From: an uncultured Lachnospiraceae bacterium
GTDB taxonomy: Bacteria; Bacillota; Clostridia; Lachnospirales; Lachnospiraceae
Assembly: GCA_910578175.1 (NCBI GenBank)
Contig: CAJTPF010000015.1
Location: 10,780-74,779, forward strand
Length of the DNA stretch: 64,000 nucleotides
Reading direction: 5' to 3'
Shown here: piece by piece, positions 1 through 9,382 of the stretch
How the letters are laid out: each line of letters opens with the position of its first letter
Numbering within the stretch: the stretch's first letter is position 1
Position numbers and translations under genes: made by a program
Notes under the pieces: model-generated
Databases searched by the model: none
Told to the model about the DNA's origin: nothing
What the model saw: the letters and a program-made list of their open reading frames with translations, nothing else

Positions 1-302
1 TTTATGATTTCATTTTTCTCATTTGCAAACTCGATCCTGATATTGGATGGTTCTGGAAGCAGCAGTATTAGATCCAATTGTTCCATAAACTTTTCGTAAT
101 CATCATATTCCTTATATTGTGTATTCAGATAATATTCAATACTATAGCTGTAGTGATAACACTTTTCAACAACTCTTTTATTCTGATAGAAATCCCTGCT
201 CTGATATATGCCTTGGGTGTAAAGGAAATAAATACAATACCCCGACAGGATTGCCAGTATAATGCAGACGGCGTTCCCCAGATACAATACTTTTCTTTTC
301 AT
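1..302 (-). CDS. Sensor histidine kinase, N-terminal part (cut by window edge)
   Basis: Reads MKRKVLYLGNAV from an ATG at 302 and runs open to the window edge, giving about 100 residues. There is one N-terminal membrane segment (residues about 6-28) followed by the beginning of an extracytoplasmic sensor region rich in Tyr and acidic residues. The kinase core lies outside the window, so the assignment rests on the membrane anchor and on position. The start overlaps the response regulator stop by 4 bp (ATGA), the usual translational coupling of a regulator/kinase pair. It probably senses a peptide or envelope signal together with the ABC transporter at 1398-4226. Confidence 0.75.
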   Translation of the reverse strand, partial: MKRKVLYLGNAVCIILAILSGYCIYFLYTQGIYQSRDFYQNKRVVEKCYHYSYSIEYYLNTQYKEYDDYEKFMEQLDLILLLPEPSNIRIEFANEKNEII

Positions 303-994
303 TTCCCTTCACCTTCTATCTTATATCCCTGTCCCCATACCACTTTGATATACCGTGGTTCCGTAGGATCGATCTCCAGCTTTTCCCGTAAATGACGGAT
401 ATGAACGGCGATACTGCTCTCGGTTCCAATCATGGCTTCTTTCCGGATGTTTAAATATATCTCTCTGGTTGAAAAAACTTTTCCCGGATGTTCCATAAAC
501 AGTTTCAGGATATCATATTCTGTCGGCGTAAGTTTTTTCGGTTCTCCGGCTACCGTTACTTCCTTGGAATCGTCATTCAGGGAAATATCTCCGATGGTCA
601 GTACCGAAACGTTCCCACATGTGCCTCCCAGTTTCATGTAGCGTCTTAACTGGGAACGGACCCTGGCCATTAATTCAATGGGGGTAAAGGGTTTGGTAAC
701 ATAATCATCGGCTCCCAGGTTTAATCCCAGCACCTTATCAGAATCTTCTCCTTTGGCAGTCAGAAGGATCACGGGAACATTGCTTTGTTCCCGTATCCTG
801 GTCATCGCCTGTATGCCGTCCATCACCGGCATCATAATGTCCATAATGATGAGATGTATCTCTACACTCAGGACCGTCTTTACCGCCTGTTCCCCGTTAA
901 ACGCCGTATAGACATTATAATCCTCTGCCTCCAGATAAATCTTCATAGCGTTTACTATATCTTTTTCATCATCACATACAAGTATATTTGTCAT
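299..994 (-). CDS. OmpR/PhoB-family response regulator
   Basis: 231 residues. The receiver domain (about 1-120) has the acidic pair D8/D9, phospho-acceptor D52 in a MDIMMP context, T79 and K101. A C-terminal winged helix (about 130-228) has the typical TPTEYDILKLF and RHLREKLE segments. It should bind DNA as a phosphorylated dimer on direct repeats spaced about 11 bp. Such repeats are visible upstream of the ABC transporter promoter (4303-4358), making that gene the likely target. It is translationally coupled to the kinase at 302. Between it and the transporter lies only a broken phosphoesterase remnant. Confidence 0.93.
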   Translation of the reverse strand: MTNILVCDDEKDIVNAMKIYLEAEDYNVYTAFNGEQAVKTVLSVEIHLIIMDIMMPVMDGIQAMTRIREQSNVPVILLTAKGEDSDKVLGLNLGADDYVTKPFTPIELMARVRSQLRRYMKLGGTCGNVSVLTIGDISLNDDSKEVTVAGEPKKLTPTEYDILKLFMEHPGKVFSTREIYLNIRKEAMIGTESSIAVHIRHLREKLEIDPTEPRYIKVVWGQGYKIEGEGK

Positions 995-1063
995 ATCTCA
1001 TCCGGTACACTCTGTTGGATTCTCCTGAAAAAATCGATGGTGTACATTCCTTTCAATCTCAAT

Positions 1064-1390
1064 TTAAGCGAGTTCCGACAATACGATCGGCAGGATTTCA
1101 AATTCGGAATTCTTCCGAATCTTTATCAGTGTAGCGCCCCTCTGATATGTCGAGGACTCAATACCATTATAAGCCAGATAATCAATAGATTTTCCATATG
1201 TAAACCGGACACCCCGATATTCCAATGACAGATCATTTAAATGATCATGTCCGACGAATACGGCTTTTGTACTTCCCAGTTTAAATAATTTATCCAATAA
1301 GGAATTGTTTTCTTTGGAACTGCATATCTCCTCATTTTTCTCACCAATTCTTCCATGATAAGATCCGGTTCTGCGTATTTCACCAGTTAA
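1064..1390 (-). pseudogene. Remnant of a calcineurin-like metallophosphoesterase (C-terminal part only)
   Basis: About 108 codons read through without a proper start. They contain YHGRIGEKNEE, the metal-binding motif VFVGHDHLND, and YGKSIDYLAYNG, which matches the C-terminal third of calcineurin-like phosphoesterases of about 300 residues. The N-terminal metal-binding motifs (DxH, GDxxD, GNH) are absent. The open frame begins directly at the 3' end of the ABC transporter gene, suggesting that a deletion or insertion joined the transporter to the middle of this gene. A TTG at 1297 could start a 77-residue peptide but has no convincing ribosome binding site. Probably non-functional. Confidence 0.7.
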
Positions 1391-1410
1391 GATTCTTTTA
1401 AGATTTTCTT
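1387..1410. repeat. Second copy of the TTAAGATT tandem repeat, at the ABC gene stop
   Basis: The 24-bp segment matches 4326-4349 at 22 of 24 positions and has the same 11-bp phased TTAAGATT halves. It covers the last codons (RKS-stop) of the ABC transporter, and its partner covers the RKS-stop of the guanylate-kinase-like gene. The two copies therefore bound the 2.9-kb transporter gene as imperfect direct repeats. This may be an extra regulator site or a scar of recombination. Confidence 0.5.
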
Positions 1411-4226
1411 ATGGCTTCGATCGGTTTTTTTCTGGAGACCCTGTATATCGGTAAAAAGCTGGCAGCAAATGCAACACCCAGACTGATCAGTAACATAACT
1501 GCTATCTGTATGATTCCGAAATGCAGGATGGTTACCAGCAGATTATATTTGTCACGTATGATCTGGTTGATAAACGTTACCACAAGGCCGGTAGCCAAAG
1601 CTGAAATCAGCCAGTTTACAAGGGCAATCATCAGACTCTCATGGAAAAATATACGAAATACGTCGGTACCTCTGGCTCCCACCGCTCTCAATATACCGAT
1701 TTCCCGTTTCTTATTTGCAATGCTGGTAGCAATAAAATTCATCAGCATGATGGAAGCAAAGACTGCAAATATGATTCCTACCACCAAAAATACCTTTGAC
1801 GTGGTACGGATAGCGGAACTGACGGTATCCAGCATAGATGAGACGCTGTTCATCAGGTCATATCTCTTAGTGCCGTCATCACTGTGAATGGAATAACTTA
1901 CGATATCCGTGATATCCTTTCGTTTTACGGGCATATCTGACAGGACCGTCTTATATCTGGCATTTTCATCAATCCCCAGTTTATCAAAAACGGACTTGGA
2001 AAATACCGCTGCATTTTGTTCCGTTTCCATATCATCATAAATTCCTGCTATCTTTTTTGAGTATGTGATGTCCTGTCCCTCCGTAGACATACTCCACATG
2101 ATCATCTTTATGGCTTTTCCGGCAATCTCATCTTTATTATCTTTTATTACGCCTGCCAGGTTCCCATTCTTCCGGGCTTCCTTTAATTTTGCGTACAATG
2201 ACTCTTCACCTTCCAGTGCAGAAACCGGAAGGATGATCTCCTCTTCCGAAAGAGATAAATCATTGATATCCCGGTCATCATCAAATAATATGATATTCTG
2301 TTTTTCACTAACGGGTATTCTGCTGTCACAGAGCATTGCCGAAACGGAAAGATATTCTTCATTTCCATTGATATCCTTAAACAGGGATATCCCATAGGTA
2401 TTTCCATAGATATTATAGAGTCCGGTATTCTCCAAAATATACCGGTAACTGGATCCATCAATAAATAAAAGTGCATGGTAACTATACTTTGTCACATCTT
2501 CCAATTCGGAGGCCAGCATATAATCACCAATGGACATCCCTGATTTCAGGGGTTCTTTGTACTTCTCATACCGTGCCGAATCAAAACCTGTATCTGCAAT
2601 TCCGGTAATCGTATAGTCTTTTTCCCCTAATCCCAGATTCAATGTTAATGTTCTGCCGATCAAATCGGAAACAGACGCTATCTCTGTTTTGTCTGTCGAA
2701 TCCGTTCTCGAATATCCGGTTTTTAAAAAAGTTTCTGCTGCATACCGTGTAATCACCACTTCATTTTCATGTTCCGCCATTTTTCCTTCCAGGGAATAGC
2801 CCAGTTGTTCAATATCCGTTGCACTGACAGAGGCCAGGCCCGTAAAAAACATTGTATAATATGAGTAATAGCCTGCCTCTTCGATCTCTTTTGCATCATA
2901 TAAGTTCTTTCGGAAAGAGATACCGTCCGACACCACCGACGGAAGATAGACCTCGAAAAATGTCTTGTCCGGAAATTCCTTCTTTATTGCATCAATATCT
3001 TTGTCTGACAGATTTGTTGTCTCATAATAGGAATAATGGTCTCCATAAGTCCGTTTCTCCTTTTTTACAAAAGACACATAATCCACACCGGAATCCATAA
3101 TGGAATCCACATTGGATTTTAACCGCTCATACGATATCATGGTATGGGTCAGTCCAAACAGTACGAACGCCACCATGGATAATAATATGGTCATAAACAG
3201 ACGGAAAGGTTTCTTCTTCAGACTGCCTGCAGCCATCTTCACGGAGTTCTTAAACGGAAGTCTGGACTTGATCATTTTAAAATCCGAGGCATCGTATTCC
3301 CTGATATCCAGATTTTCCTCGCAGGTATCCGCAAAATTTTCCCGGCTGCCCTCTTCATCGATCCTTGCAAGTTTCCTGATCTCCATATTGGTCTTTCCGT
3401 CCAGCGAAATAAACGATCCTGATTCTCTGTTATTTTTCAGATAATCATTGATCAGTTCCATATCTTTTTCGGTTAACTGATACCCCGGCCTGATATGTAT
3501 TATCTTTTCATCGATAATATCCACGCCTCCGCTTACGCTTTTTGCCTCTGCTTTATATTTTTTAATATCGCTGATCACTTTTCCGTCAGCCAGCTCAATG
3601 ACCCGGTCTCCGTACTGTTCCGCAAAATCCCGGTCATGGGATACCACAATGACCAGTTTGTCTTTTGATAATCGTTTTAACGTATCAAATACCTGTTTTC
3701 CGGTATTGGAATCCAATGCGCCGGTAGGTTCATCCGCCATGATGATCTGGGGATTCTTTATCAGCGCTCTGGCTATGGCTACTCTCTGTTTCTGTCCGCC
3801 GGACAGTTCACCTGGTTTCCTTCCGGCATAACCGGCCAGATCCACTTCCTCAAGGATTCCATTCAACGTATTGGTTTCCGCCTTATGTCCCTGCAGTTCC
3901 ATGGCTAACGCAATATTGGCCCCCACAGTGAAATCATTTAAGATATTGTATTCCTGAAAAATAAATCCGATAAAAGTATTCCGGTAGGAATCAAAATCCG
4001 ACTGGGTAAAATCTTTAGAAGATTTCCCTTTGATAATGATCTCCCCTTCGTCAAAATTATCCAGTCCTCCCAGCATATTCAGCAATGTGGATTTTCCGCT
4101 GCCGGATTTACCTAATATAAAGACCAGACCTTTATCTTCAAATTTCAGATCAATGCCGTCCAGCGCCTGAACTTTGACGCCTTTTTTCGGTTTGTAAGTT
4201 TTCTTTAAATTTCTTACTTCAATCAT
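1398..4226 (-). CDS. ABC transporter, fused ATPase and FtsX-type permease (MacB/Bce-like)
   Basis: 942 residues. The N-terminal ATPase (about 1-225) shows Walker A GKSGSGKST at 39-47, signature LSGGQ at 141-145 and Walker B ending DEP at 165-167. A first membrane segment lies near 340-365. It is followed by an extracytoplasmic region of more than 400 residues and then three C-terminal FtsX-type membrane helices (about 805-930). Fused transporters of this kind work with two-component systems in resistance to, or sensing of, antimicrobial peptides. Here the regulator and kinase follow on the same strand. The start at 4226 has GTGAGGT just upstream. Its promoter (4285-4313) carries phased regulator-type repeats. 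The substrate cannot be told from sequence. Confidence 0.9.
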   Translation of the reverse strand: MIEVRNLKKTYKPKKGVKVQALDGIDLKFEDKGLVFILGKSGSGKSTLLNMLGGLDNFDEGEIIIKGKSSKDFTQSDFDSYRNTFIGFIFQEYNILNDFTVGANIALAMELQGHKAETNTLNGILEEVDLAGYAGRKPGELSGGQKQRVAIARALIKNPQIIMADEPTGALDSNTGKQVFDTLKRLSKDKLVIVVSHDRDFAEQYGDRVIELADGKVISDIKKYKAEAKSVSGGVDIIDEKIIHIRPGYQLTEKDMELINDYLKNNRESGSFISLDGKTNMEIRKLARIDEEGSRENFADTCEENLDIREYDASDFKMIKSRLPFKNSVKMAAGSLKKKPFRLFMTILLSMVAFVLFGLTHTMISYERLKSNVDSIMDSGVDYVSFVKKEKRTYGDHYSYYETTNLSDKDIDAIKKEFPDKTFFEVYLPSVVSDGISFRKNLYDAKEIEEAGYYSYYTMFFTGLASVSATDIEQLGYSLEGKMAEHENEVVITRYAAETFLKTGYSRTDSTDKTEIASVSDLIGRTLTLNLGLGEKDYTITGIADTGFDSARYEKYKEPLKSGMSIGDYMLASELEDVTKYSYHALLFIDGSSYRYILENTGLYNIYGNTYGISLFKDINGNEEYLSVSAMLCDSRIPVSEKQNIILFDDDRDINDLSLSEEEIILPVSALEGEESLYAKLKEARKNGNLAGVIKDNKDEIAGKAIKMIMWSMSTEGQDITYSKKIAGIYDDMETEQNAAVFSKSVFDKLGIDENARYKTVLSDMPVKRKDITDIVSYSIHSDDGTKRYDLMNSVSSMLDTVSSAIRTTSKVFLVVGIIFAVFASIMLMNFIATSIANKKREIGILRAVGARGTDVFRIFFHESLMIALVNWLISALATGLVVTFINQIIRDKYNLLVTILHFGIIQIAVMLLISLGVAFAASFLPIYRVSRKKPIEAIRKS

Positions 4227-4284
4227 ACCTCACGTTTCATACAGGGATTTCCCTGCACTCCTTTCTTAAAAAATTCCTGCTCCT

Positions 4285-4358
4285 ATTTTATTGAAATACA
4301 TTTTAAGATTCAAGGAGGCAACTACTTAAGATTTTATTAAGATTTTCTTGAGATTACC
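4285..4358 (-). promoter_or_regulatory. ABC transporter promoter with 11-bp phased response-regulator operator
   Basis: On the minus strand a -35 TTGAAT (4308-4313) and -10 TAAAAT (4285-4290) are 17 bp apart. Immediately upstream are three tandem 11-bp units, TTAAGATTTTA (4326), TTAAGATTTTC (4337) and TTGAGATTACC (4348) as read on the plus strand. Another TTAAGATT at 4303 overlaps the -35. An 11-bp period next to the -35 is the arrangement used by OmpR-family activators. The adjacent response regulator is the obvious candidate. Confidence 0.6.
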
Positions 4359-4936
4359 ATTTTTATATCTTTTTTAATCTCATTAAAACATTTATCAAAG
4401 TCCAGATTTACATATCTTTTTTCAATTCCTGCCTCACGGATCTTCTCCTCAGAAAAATCTTCGGCATCCGCTACGAATCTCCGGCACATCTCCGTATATT
4501 TCGGTACGGACTGCTGCCGTTCCCGCTCCATGGCTCTGGTAAGACGTACATAATCTTCCACCTCGATATAAATGGGGACCAGTCTGTCCTGTCCGAAATA
4601 ACCGCATAAATCCCTATAAGCCTTCAGTGTTCCGATCAGCAGATAATCCTCATGGTCAAAATCGATGCTGCCGTCATCCACGGTACAGTAATACCATTTT
4701 CCATACATGGTATCATATCCCCGTTTTTCCACTACTTTCCCCTGGCGTTCCAATTCCGCCAGTTCCCTTTCATCTATAAAATGATACTCTCTGCCCTCCG
4801 TTTCCTGTTCCCGCATCGGCCGGGTAGTATATCCCACCATAGTTTGAAACCGGATTTCTTCTTCTGCCATCAGCCTGTTATAAATCGTATCTTTTCCCGA
4901 TGCGCTTTTACCCATGACATAAAATATCCTGCCCAT
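4337..4936 (-). CDS. Guanylate kinase-like P-loop nucleotide kinase
   Basis: About 199 residues from the ATG at 4936; an in-frame ATG at 4948 adds four residues but sits too close to the AAAGGA ribosome binding site. A P-loop, GKSASGKDT, lies near the N-terminus. TTRPMREQETEGREYHFI matches the GMP-binding region of guanylate kinases, and there is a lid-like Arg-rich stretch. Compared with canonical Gmk (GPSGAGKGT) the P-loop is divergent, so this is a Gmk paralog rather than certainly the essential enzyme. It follows the decarboxylase gene by 57 bp on the same strand, a pairing I recognise from Firmicutes (compare yaaO with a nucleotide kinase). Its last codons form part of the transporter's operator repeats. 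Confidence 0.8.
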   Translation of the reverse strand: MGRIFYVMGKSASGKDTIYNRLMAEEEIRFQTMVGYTTRPMREQETEGREYHFIDERELAELERQGKVVEKRGYDTMYGKWYYCTVDDGSIDFDHEDYLLIGTLKAYRDLCGYFGQDRLVPIYIEVEDYVRLTRAMERERQQSVPKYTEMCRRFVADAEDFSEEKIREAGIEKRYVNLDFDKCFNEIKKDIKMVISRKS

Positions 4937-4993
4937 GTGTCCGTCCATTCCTTTCTTTCAGCCTTACGATCTGCCGTCTCATGTTCCGCCGGA

Positions 4994-6508
4994 TCATATT
5001 CTGGCATTCCAGAGTTTAATCCGTTTAAAATTCTCTTTTATCACTTTAATCTTGCCGCCGTCTTCCGAAAGGCCATATACCTTCAGTCCGCTTGTCCGGT
5101 ATTTATCGATCAATGCGATCATTTCTCCCGAGATCATGTCTCCCGGTGCGATGACCGGCACTCCCGGCGGATACAGCCAGACATAGGAACCGCTGATCCT
5201 GCCTGCCGTGTTCTGAAACTTTATCATCTCACCCTCCTGCTTCATGGCAGCCGATATGGTAGTCAGCACTACCGTATCCGGAATAATAAAATCCTTTTCC
5301 GCAGCTTCCGTAACGGTTTCCGCCCTGGATAACGGAAGCCTGTATTCATATTCTTTCCCGCCGATGCGTAAATCCCTGTCAACCTCAGCCAGCGCCGTAA
5401 ACAGGCGCAGCAGTCCTTCTTCACTGTCCATCGGCGAAGTCATTGCTATCGCATAATCTCCGGCCGCCATTTCCAGCTGCAGATGAAACTTATTGTTTAA
5501 TTTATCATACAACTGCTGACCGGTTAATCCGGTACCTCTGGAGGATATCACCAGTTTGGAAATATCCAGGTCAAAAATACCGTTTTCTCCCACCACTTCC
5601 CGGTCCATGATCTTTAAGTGGGTAAGCTGCTTTGCATGCTGCTTTATCGCCTCCAGCCGCCTTACATAAGGTTCAAACAAAAGGTGTCCTTCATCTCTCA
5701 TCTTATTGATACATTCATCAATACTTGCCATCAGTACATAAGAGGGACTGCTGGTCTGATAGATGGAAAGATACTGCTCCACTGCCTCCCGGGAAAGCAG
5801 ATTCTTTCCCTGTTCCTGACGAAACCGTACATGCAGCAGCGCCGTCTGGGTCAGGGCCGGCAGCGTCTTATGCAGACTCTGGATCACCAGATCCGCTCCC
5901 AGTTTCAATGCCGATACCGGAACTCTGTCATGCATGCTGAAATGAGCACCATGAGCTTCGTCCACGATCAACGGAATACCATACCGGTGAACAATATCCG
6001 CGATCGACTTTATATCTGATACCACACCTTCATATGTAGGCGAAGTTATTACCACCGCTCTGGCATTGGGATGTTCCTGCAACGTATCATTTACACGTTC
6101 CGGCCGTATGCCTCCGCAGATTCCGTATTCCTTCACATATTCCGGATGCAGATAAATCTGTTTCAGCTCCCGGAGAAACACGGCATGGTACACGGACTTA
6201 TGACAATTTCTGGCAATAATGATCTCATCCCCCATCCCCGCGACTGCGCTTATGGCCGACAATATTCCTCCGGTACTGCCGTTGACCAGAAAATATGTTT
6301 TATCCGACTGATAAAATTCTGCCGCCTCTTCCATGGCGATTCTTAAAATTCCCTGAGGCTCATGAAGGTTATCAAAACCTTCTATCTCCGTAATATCATA
6401 AACATAGGGATTCTCTTCCTGCAAAACTGCCCTCTTATGCCCCGGCATATGAAAGGGATAGTAATCGGAAGTACAATATTCCGTCAGTCTTTTATATAAG
6501 TCGGCCAT
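4994..6508 (-). CDS. Orn/Lys/Arg decarboxylase family, PLP-dependent
   Basis: 504 residues with the fold-type I layout of Firmicute SpeA/YaaO-like decarboxylases. Visible features are the N-terminal FHMPGHK motif (19-25), the IVDEAHGAH motif (aspartate D183, which pairs with the pyridine nitrogen) and SLHKT with the PLP-binding lysine K214. The C-terminal region carries the WLYPPGVPV motif. The enzyme decarboxylates a basic amino acid to a polyamine or its precursor; arginine versus lysine cannot be decided here. It lies between the SbcC-like gene and the guanylate-kinase-like gene, all on the minus strand. Confidence 0.88.
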   Translation of the reverse strand: MADLYKRLTEYCTSDYYPFHMPGHKRAVLQEENPYVYDITEIEGFDNLHEPQGILRIAMEEAAEFYQSDKTYFLVNGSTGGILSAISAVAGMGDEIIIARNCHKSVYHAVFLRELKQIYLHPEYVKEYGICGGIRPERVNDTLQEHPNARAVVITSPTYEGVVSDIKSIADIVHRYGIPLIVDEAHGAHFSMHDRVPVSALKLGADLVIQSLHKTLPALTQTALLHVRFRQEQGKNLLSREAVEQYLSIYQTSSPSYVLMASIDECINKMRDEGHLLFEPYVRRLEAIKQHAKQLTHLKIMDREVVGENGIFDLDISKLVISSRGTGLTGQQLYDKLNNKFHLQLEMAAGDYAIAMTSPMDSEEGLLRLFTALAEVDRDLRIGGKEYEYRLPLSRAETVTEAAEKDFIIPDTVVLTTISAAMKQEGEMIKFQNTAGRISGSYVWLYPPGVPVIAPGDMISGEMIALIDKYRTSGLKVYGLSEDGGKIKVIKENFKRIKLWNARI

Positions 6509-6530
6509 AATATATGATTCCTTTCTATTA

Positions 6531-8156
6531 TTAATGCATCCAAATCTGAAAAAGATTTTTATGACAGGTAAACAGTATCACCTGTCCCCCTCTTTCCTTT
6601 AAAACCTGAATCGCCCGTTCCGCCCGTTTTTCGTCATAATTTGACAACACGTCATCCAACAGCAAAGGCATGTTTTCCTGTTCCGAAAATATTTCATTTA
6701 CTGCGATGCGTAGCGACAGATATGCCTGATTTGCAGTTCCCGTACTCAGATTCTTCCATTCCCGGTACAGGGCATCCTTTTGCTCCCGCACCCGGATCTG
6801 ATACTGTCCGTCTGCCATAAAGCCGTCATAATATCCGTCGGTAAGCCGGAAAAAGATTTCCCCTGCCATATCGTTTAACGGCCGGGAAACTGTGGAACGC
6901 AGTTCTGTTGCACATTCCTGCATAACAGACAGGGCAATCTTATATGCTTCATATTCTTCCGTCAGTTCTTCCCTTTTCTTCCGCAGCTGTTTGAGCTGAA
7001 TCTGACAATCTTCCATTTCCTGACAGATCCGCCCTATCATCCCGGATAAATCCTCATCCTCCGTATGCTCCAGTTCCCATAATCGGGCTTTTAAATCCTC
7101 TGATGAATATCCATTATACCCTAAATCATCCAATAATTCATTTATTTTTTCTGAATATCCCCCGGAATCCTCTTCGTTTTCAGACAAATACTGTTTTCTT
7201 CCGGATACGGCCAGAAATCCGGTTCCCACCAGAAATAGCAGGAATGTGGCTACATACCCGTATCCCGTGTCTCCCAAAATCCCTTTTCCGTTTCCGATCA
7301 GAAGCATACCGAACACAAAACACGCAACAGCAAATATAATACGCAACCCACGATTTCCTCTGTTTTCTGCTGTCTTTCCTCTTTTTGCCATTTTCTTCCC
7401 CTGCCCTTGCACCAGATATCTTTCATCTTCCAGACGGCCGATCAGATTCACCAGCAATGCCTTTTCTTTATCCGCCATGGAAATATCCGATCTCCGGATC
7501 TGCTCCAGTTCTTTCTTCCTCTGCTCCAGTGCAGCTTTCTCTTCATTCATACGGGATATCTCCTGGCTGATACGCGGAATACTGCCCGATGTTCCCCGTT
7601 TACTTTTTAACTGTTCCATGCCTGTATTTAAATCCTCAAGAATATCCGCAACAGATATCTCTTTATCTCCGGCACCTCCCATATTGACCAGTTCTGACAT
7701 GATCTCTTCCGCTCCTGTTCCCATATCGCCGTCGGGACTTCCCCCAAAGATAACCTTATCAAATATTTTTTCGTTCATATCCAGCAGATATTCACCGATT
7801 TCCATTCCCGCAGGAATCAGAAGCTCCGTTCCGACAGTCTCATTAAAGACATAAAAAACATCATTTGCCTGGGTTTTCCCAAACTCTCTGTCTATTCTGA
7901 TACTATGCCCGTTTATCTCCCACCGCATACTTCCGTTCATCTTATTGCCGTTATACGGAGTATATTTTTTTCTCAGATTCTGATTCAGGTCACGGCTTTT
8001 TGAATTTTTGCCGTAAAGCATTAAGTGTATAAAAGCCATGACCGTGGATTTTCCGTACCCATTCTCACCGTAGATGATCTGAAATCCGTCTTTAAAACTG
8101 AGTTTCATATTTTGAATGCCGCCAAAACAGCCAATATGTATATCCAAGATCCGCAA
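6531..8156 (-). CDS. SbcC/YhaN-like SMC-type ATPase
   Basis: 541 residues. The N-terminal Walker A is GENGYGKST (30-38). A coiled-coil-like stretch (about 185-260) is followed by two hydrophobic segments (272-288 and 300-317), then more helical sequence and a C-terminal Walker B region ending LLLDDVLSNYDEKR. Membrane-like segments between coiled coils are a YhaN-type feature; the protein is much shorter than B. subtilis YhaN. A TTG start at 8156 is chosen because AAGGGA lies 6 bp upstream. The start is 3 bp after the nuclease gene's stop, so the two form an SbcCD-like pair acting on DNA ends. Confidence 0.82.
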   Translation of the reverse strand: MRILDIHIGCFGGIQNMKLSFKDGFQIIYGENGYGKSTVMAFIHLMLYGKNSKSRDLNQNLRKKYTPYNGNKMNGSMRWEINGHSIRIDREFGKTQANDVFYVFNETVGTELLIPAGMEIGEYLLDMNEKIFDKVIFGGSPDGDMGTGAEEIMSELVNMGGAGDKEISVADILEDLNTGMEQLKSKRGTSGSIPRISQEISRMNEEKAALEQRKKELEQIRRSDISMADKEKALLVNLIGRLEDERYLVQGQGKKMAKRGKTAENRGNRGLRIIFAVACFVFGMLLIGNGKGILGDTGYGYVATFLLFLVGTGFLAVSGRKQYLSENEEDSGGYSEKINELLDDLGYNGYSSEDLKARLWELEHTEDEDLSGMIGRICQEMEDCQIQLKQLRKKREELTEEYEAYKIALSVMQECATELRSTVSRPLNDMAGEIFFRLTDGYYDGFMADGQYQIRVREQKDALYREWKNLSTGTANQAYLSLRIAVNEIFSEQENMPLLLDDVLSNYDEKRAERAIQVLKERGGQVILFTCHKNLFQIWMH

Positions 8157-8159
8157 TAC

Positions 8160-9365
8160 TTATCCCTTCCTTCTGTCATTTAAAACAGCTTCCATGCCAA
8201 GCTGCAACGCTCTCCGGCAGCGTCTTATCCTGATTTCATCCCGGTCTTCTCCGGCTTCTTCCGCAGCTATCAGCCGCCGCATCCGTTCCTCAAAATATGC
8301 TTCCAGAGAATCCTTCCCAGTCGTCCTATTTCCCTCCGTGATTCCGTAATGTCTCTCCCTGAAACCCCGGGTGTATCCTTTTAAAGCAATTTCTGTCTCA
8401 TCTTTGATCTCGATATAATATAATTCTCTCAAACAGAACAAGGTACGCTCCAAATCTATATCCTGTCTGTTACTGCCGTAAAACCTCAACTGATATAAAT
8501 GATCTTTATATTCCCCGCCATACCGGTTCCGAAACATATCCAGAAGGTAACCGGCCAATTGTTTTGCACTTTCAAAATCTTCAACGCAAACCTTTTCCAC
8601 AATATACTGTCTTTTGCAGGTCCTGTAAAATTCCAGATCACACTGTTCTCCGGTAATATTTCCCAGCCAGACACCTTTCCCGCCGGTTTCATCAAAACCG
8701 TGTCCCTCCGGACTTCCGCAGTATGCATACGGCGCCCGGCCTGCATATAAAATGCCTTCCGTACCGTGTATATGCCCCAGTGCCGTATAGGAAAACCGGT
8801 TCGCTTCTATCTGTCCCGGAGTGATTCGGTTATACTTTGAATCCGTACCGCCGCTTCCCAGTTCTCCGTGAAACAGACCGATGGAAATAATCCCGTCTCC
8901 GGTCAGTCTCCGCTGCTTCATCAGCGGCTCCCGCTGATACTGCCCGGTAAAAGCCGCACCGTATATCCTGACGATTTCTCCTCTGACGTTAAATTCAAAA
9001 CGATCCATTTCACCATGAAAAATAAACACGTTATCACTCCAGGCAACTATATCATCATAAATACCGCCCGGTTCATAGTAATCGTGATTTCCCGGACTGA
9101 TCACCACCAGAGTATCCGGAATGTCGGCAAACGCTTTCCTTACTGTCTTTAACAGCTCCCTGTCCGGTACCGGCGTATCAAATAAATCACCGGCTGCCAG
9201 CAGAATGTCTACATTCCGGCTCCGGCAGAGAGAAATGATATAGAGAAAGGTCTCCAGATTATCCTGCTGACGTTCCGCTGCTTTTTCTTTTAAACCGCTG
9301 TACGGGAAACCCAGATGAAGATCTCCGGTATGCAGCAGAGTAATTCCTTTACTTTGCATATACAT
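8160..9365 (-). CDS. SbcD/YhaO-like DNA repair metallophosphoesterase
   Basis: 401 residues with the Mre11/SbcD metal-binding motifs in order: HTGDLHLG near residue 12, GDLFDTP, GNHDYY and GHIHG. These coordinate two metal ions for exonuclease/endonuclease activity. The C-terminal part is a shorter helical region like YhaO. It is the first gene of an operon with the SMC-like ATPase. A LexA-type box and sigma-A promoter lie about 125-175 bp upstream, suggesting SOS control. The start could be the ATG at 9365 or the next ATG two codons later; neither has a strong ribosome binding site. Confidence 0.87.
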   Translation of the reverse strand: MYMQSKGITLLHTGDLHLGFPYSGLKEKAAERQQDNLETFLYIISLCRSRNVDILLAAGDLFDTPVPDRELLKTVRKAFADIPDTLVVISPGNHDYYEPGGIYDDIVAWSDNVFIFHGEMDRFEFNVRGEIVRIYGAAFTGQYQREPLMKQRRLTGDGIISIGLFHGELGSGGTDSKYNRITPGQIEANRFSYTALGHIHGTEGILYAGRAPYAYCGSPEGHGFDETGGKGVWLGNITGEQCDLEFYRTCKRQYIVEKVCVEDFESAKQLAGYLLDMFRNRYGGEYKDHLYQLRFYGSNRQDIDLERTLFCLRELYYIEIKDETEIALKGYTRGFRERHYGITEGNRTTGKDSLEAYFEERMRRLIAAEEAGEDRDEIRIRRCRRALQLGMEAVLNDRRKG

Positions 9366-9382
9366 ATATAATACCCGTGCAT

